Translations under genes and position numbers: made by a program
Part shown: positions 61,976-64,000 of the stretch, in pieces
Numbering within the stretch: position 1 is the first letter of the stretch
Layout of the letters: each line of letters starts with the position of its first letter
Assembly: GCF_018595685.2 (NCBI RefSeq)
Contig: NZ_CP092334.1
Span: forward strand, 2,198,001-2,262,000
DNA length: 64,000 bases
Source: Flavihumibacter rivuli
GTDB lineage: Bacteria; Bacteroidota; Bacteroidia; Chitinophagales; Chitinophagaceae
Reading direction: 5' to 3'
Notes under the pieces: generated by a model
Databases searched by the model: none
What the model was told of the DNA's origin: nothing
What the model saw: the letters and a program-made list of their open reading frames with translations, nothing else

Positions 61976-62620
61976 TTATTCCTTGTCCTTGCGCAAAATA
62001 TCCATTGTAAGTTTCTCGAATGTATAACCTTGCTGGCTAAACGTTTCCAGGGTCCTCGGTAAGGCATAGGCCAATCTGTCATAAGCCTTCTCGCTATCAT
62101 GAAAAACAATAATACTTCCCGGCCCCGCATGCTTCCTTACCAAATCCCAGCATTTCGGTGGACTAAGGGTGATGTCAAAATCACCACTCAACAAAGACCA
62201 CATGACGATCTCCCAACCGTTAGACTTTAATGCATTGGCCTGGAACCTCCTGATCCTTCCATAAGGAGGGCGAAACATCCTGCTATCAATAATAGCTGAA
62301 GCTTGCCTGATGTTGTCAAAATAATCTTCATGATCCGTCTTCCATCCGTTGCGGTGATTCATGGTATGGTTGCCCACGGCATGCCCATCTTCCAGAATAC
62401 GCGCATATACATCTGGGTTAGCAACAACATTCTTTCCTATACAAAAAAAACTGGCCCTGGCATGGTATTGCTTTAACAGGTCAAGCACATAGGAGGTAAT
62501 GGCAGGATGGGGGCCATCATCGAAAGTGAGGTATAGCTTCTTCTCCCCCGTCTTTACTTTCCAGTGCAGGCCGGGATAGAGCATTCGCAGCAAACGATTG
62601 GCAGTGGCCCAATACATCAT
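61976..62620 (-). CDS. polysaccharide deacetylase (NodB domain)
   Basis: This 214-residue protein has the NodB catalytic order: YLTFDDGPHP (motif 1, Asp-Asp), GNHTMNHRN (motif 2, two His for metal), RMFRPPYGRIRR (motif 3), SGDFD (motif 4) and IIVFHDSEKAY (motif 5, His). Such CE4 enzymes remove N-acetyl groups from chitin oligomers or peptidoglycan. There is no obvious signal peptide, but the N-terminus (MMYWATANRLLRMLYPG) may be a membrane anchor. It starts 10 bp after the ARPP-1-like gene, so both are one operon. Confidence 0.92.
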   Translation of the reverse strand: MMYWATANRLLRMLYPGLHWKVKTGEKKLYLTFDDGPHPAITSYVLDLLKQYHARASFFCIGKNVVANPDVYARILEDGHAVGNHTMNHRNGWKTDHEDYFDNIRQASAIIDSRMFRPPYGRIRRFQANALKSNGWEIVMWSLLSGDFDITLSPPKCWDLVRKHAGPGSIIVFHDSEKAYDRLAYALPRTLETFSQQGYTFEKLTMDILRKDKE

Positions 62621-62630
62621 GGTACTTCGT

Positions 62631-63566
62631 TTAATAAAAACTCAGGTGAAGCAATTTATCGTACAACATGAACTTCCTCCCGTTTGTTTTCAGGAACTGT
62701 TCCTGCTGCTGTTTATCGCAAAGGTGCGATTCAATATATTTCGCCAACACTTCATCTTTTATGGCAGGGCTTTTATTGATCCGGATGGCCTCATCAATAT
62801 AGGCGTGGAACAAGGCATCGGACTGGGTATATAACAAATGACGGTTAGCAAAGAGGTCCATGCCGATCACACTGTCGCCACAAATGGCAACAAACCCTAC
62901 TATATTGCTGTCGGATGCATTCAACTGCCGCCTGAAATAATCGAGGTAGGATTGCTGCTCCTGCAGGAAGGCCTTATCGCCCGTCCTGGCCAGGTAGGAA
63001 AAGGTTTTGGTCACCAGGCTATCCTCCCCCAGTTGCCTGCCAATATCCTTCCAGATCAGCACCTGGTTCCTGGTCAGGTCAAGCACCTTACGCAGGCGCT
63101 GGTTGGCCATCCCCTTATAAATAAAGTCCTTGGTCTTGTTGCTCCAGCGGCCTTCTTCCACACACATCACCGGCAGGTCGAGCCGACCGGATCCGGGTAA
63201 TAAAACCGTGTCACGGGTCACCATCCTGTCCTGCCTGCCCCCCATCAATAATTCGCCCCCACCTATGTAAACGGTCTTATCTGAGTTGTTGTAAACGGAA
63301 AGGTAGTGGACGTTCTCCACGGCTGCAGAACCCCGCTCTTCCACTTTGATATATCCTTTTGCAAGGGCCTCCCCGAAGGAGACCAGATTGGGGAAACTAT
63401 TGGCAGAACCTGCACCGGGGAAACCTTTGGGGCGAATAGGGACCAGTCTAAGGCCTTTGAATTCCCAGCCACCTTCAGCATCCACCACGAGGTGGTCGCA
63501 GCCAAACTGCGCCATGGCTCCAATACAGGCCATTAAAAGCAAAAAGACCATCAGTGGTTTCCTCAT
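62631..63566 (-). CDS. ARPP-1-like secreted protein
   Basis: This 311-residue protein has a signal peptide (PLMVFLLLMACIGAMAQ). The blocks VYIGGGELLMGGRQDRMVTRDTVLLPGSG (about 95-125), LPVMCVEEGRWS and GDSVIGMDLFANRHL fit the ARPP-1 (DUF6569) domain as I recall it. The family is linked in genomes to stress-response and rhodanese/phosphatase proteins, but its biochemical role is unknown. It precedes the deacetylase gene by 10 bp and is divergent from gltX. Confidence 0.72.
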   Translation of the reverse strand: MRKPLMVFLLLMACIGAMAQFGCDHLVVDAEGGWEFKGLRLVPIRPKGFPGAGSANSFPNLVSFGEALAKGYIKVEERGSAAVENVHYLSVYNNSDKTVYIGGGELLMGGRQDRMVTRDTVLLPGSGRLDLPVMCVEEGRWSNKTKDFIYKGMANQRLRKVLDLTRNQVLIWKDIGRQLGEDSLVTKTFSYLARTGDKAFLQEQQSYLDYFRRQLNASDSNIVGFVAICGDSVIGMDLFANRHLLYTQSDALFHAYIDEAIRINKSPAIKDEVLAKYIESHLCDKQQQEQFLKTNGRKFMLYDKLLHLSFY

Positions 63567-63658
63567 CGAAATTGGCTTCAGGCGGTAAAACTAGCTAACC
63601 CGTTCATTAGAATCAATTCCGGGCTGGCTTAATTCTAAAATTCTTTGGCCGCCGGTAA

Positions 63659-64000
<342 letters not shown>

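Overview
The window comes from a Bacteroidota chromosome, most likely family Chitinophagaceae (inferred from gene content and codon style, not from a marker gene). The main evidence is the type IX secretion and gliding genes (porU, porV, gldJ next to murF, a PorP/SprF protein), bshA of bacillithiol synthesis, many LytS/LytTR regulator pairs, weak Shine-Dalgarno sites and TAnnTTTG-type promoter boxes. Both ends cut genes: the left edge lies inside an acyl-CoA dehydrogenase-like gene and the right edge inside gltX.

Layout. 1-5.4 kb holds small enzymes (two cupins, a GNAT acetyltransferase), a penicillin-binding-like serine hydrolase bracketed by two copies of a hairpin repeat, and a repeat lipoprotein. 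5.4-10.9 kb is a repeat-rich accessory stretch with an AraC regulator, a broken copy of its 3' end, and an overlapping acyltransferase/histidine kinase/response regulator trio. 10.9-21.5 kb is a minus-strand cluster in which two about 1,030-residue VPS10/sortilin-like propellers flank a GH31 glycosidase, headed by two related periplasmic LolA-like proteins. 21.5-35 kb is mainly plus-strand: adenine deaminase, a LiaF-like protein with a second LytS/LytTR pair, anmK, upp, a PorP protein, an alkyl-adenine glycosylase, a membrane protein with an RsmI-like methylase, an M28 peptidase and bshA. 35-50 kb holds a paired M16 peptidase operon, an EnvC-like/DUF4292/dut/ispF run, the porU-porV unit and the divergent gldJ-murF genes. 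50-57 kb carries a xylose unit (xylB, xylA, a sugar symporter) with a divergent AraC regulator. 57-64 kb holds a lipoprotein, a thioesterase, a GIY-YIG protein, tRNA-Ser(GGA), tatD-like and asparaginase genes, a polysaccharide deacetylase, an ARPP-1-like secreted protein and the start of gltX.

The least explained structure is a family of about 215-220 bp intergenic elements. There are four full copies at about 5.72, 7.03, 10.62 and 34.81 kb, plus fragments. Each copy starts and ends with a 30-bp self-complementary hairpin, the two ends are inverted relative to each other, and a CCCGTTG/CAACGGG hairpin sits in the middle. In the 10.6-kb copy the terminal inverted repeats match perfectly over 34 bp. 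This looks like a non-autonomous mobile element (MITE/BIME-like). No transposase is visible in the window. One copy sits at the junction of a 244-bp duplication that created an AraC gene fragment.

All family assignments come from reading motifs by eye. No database search was run.
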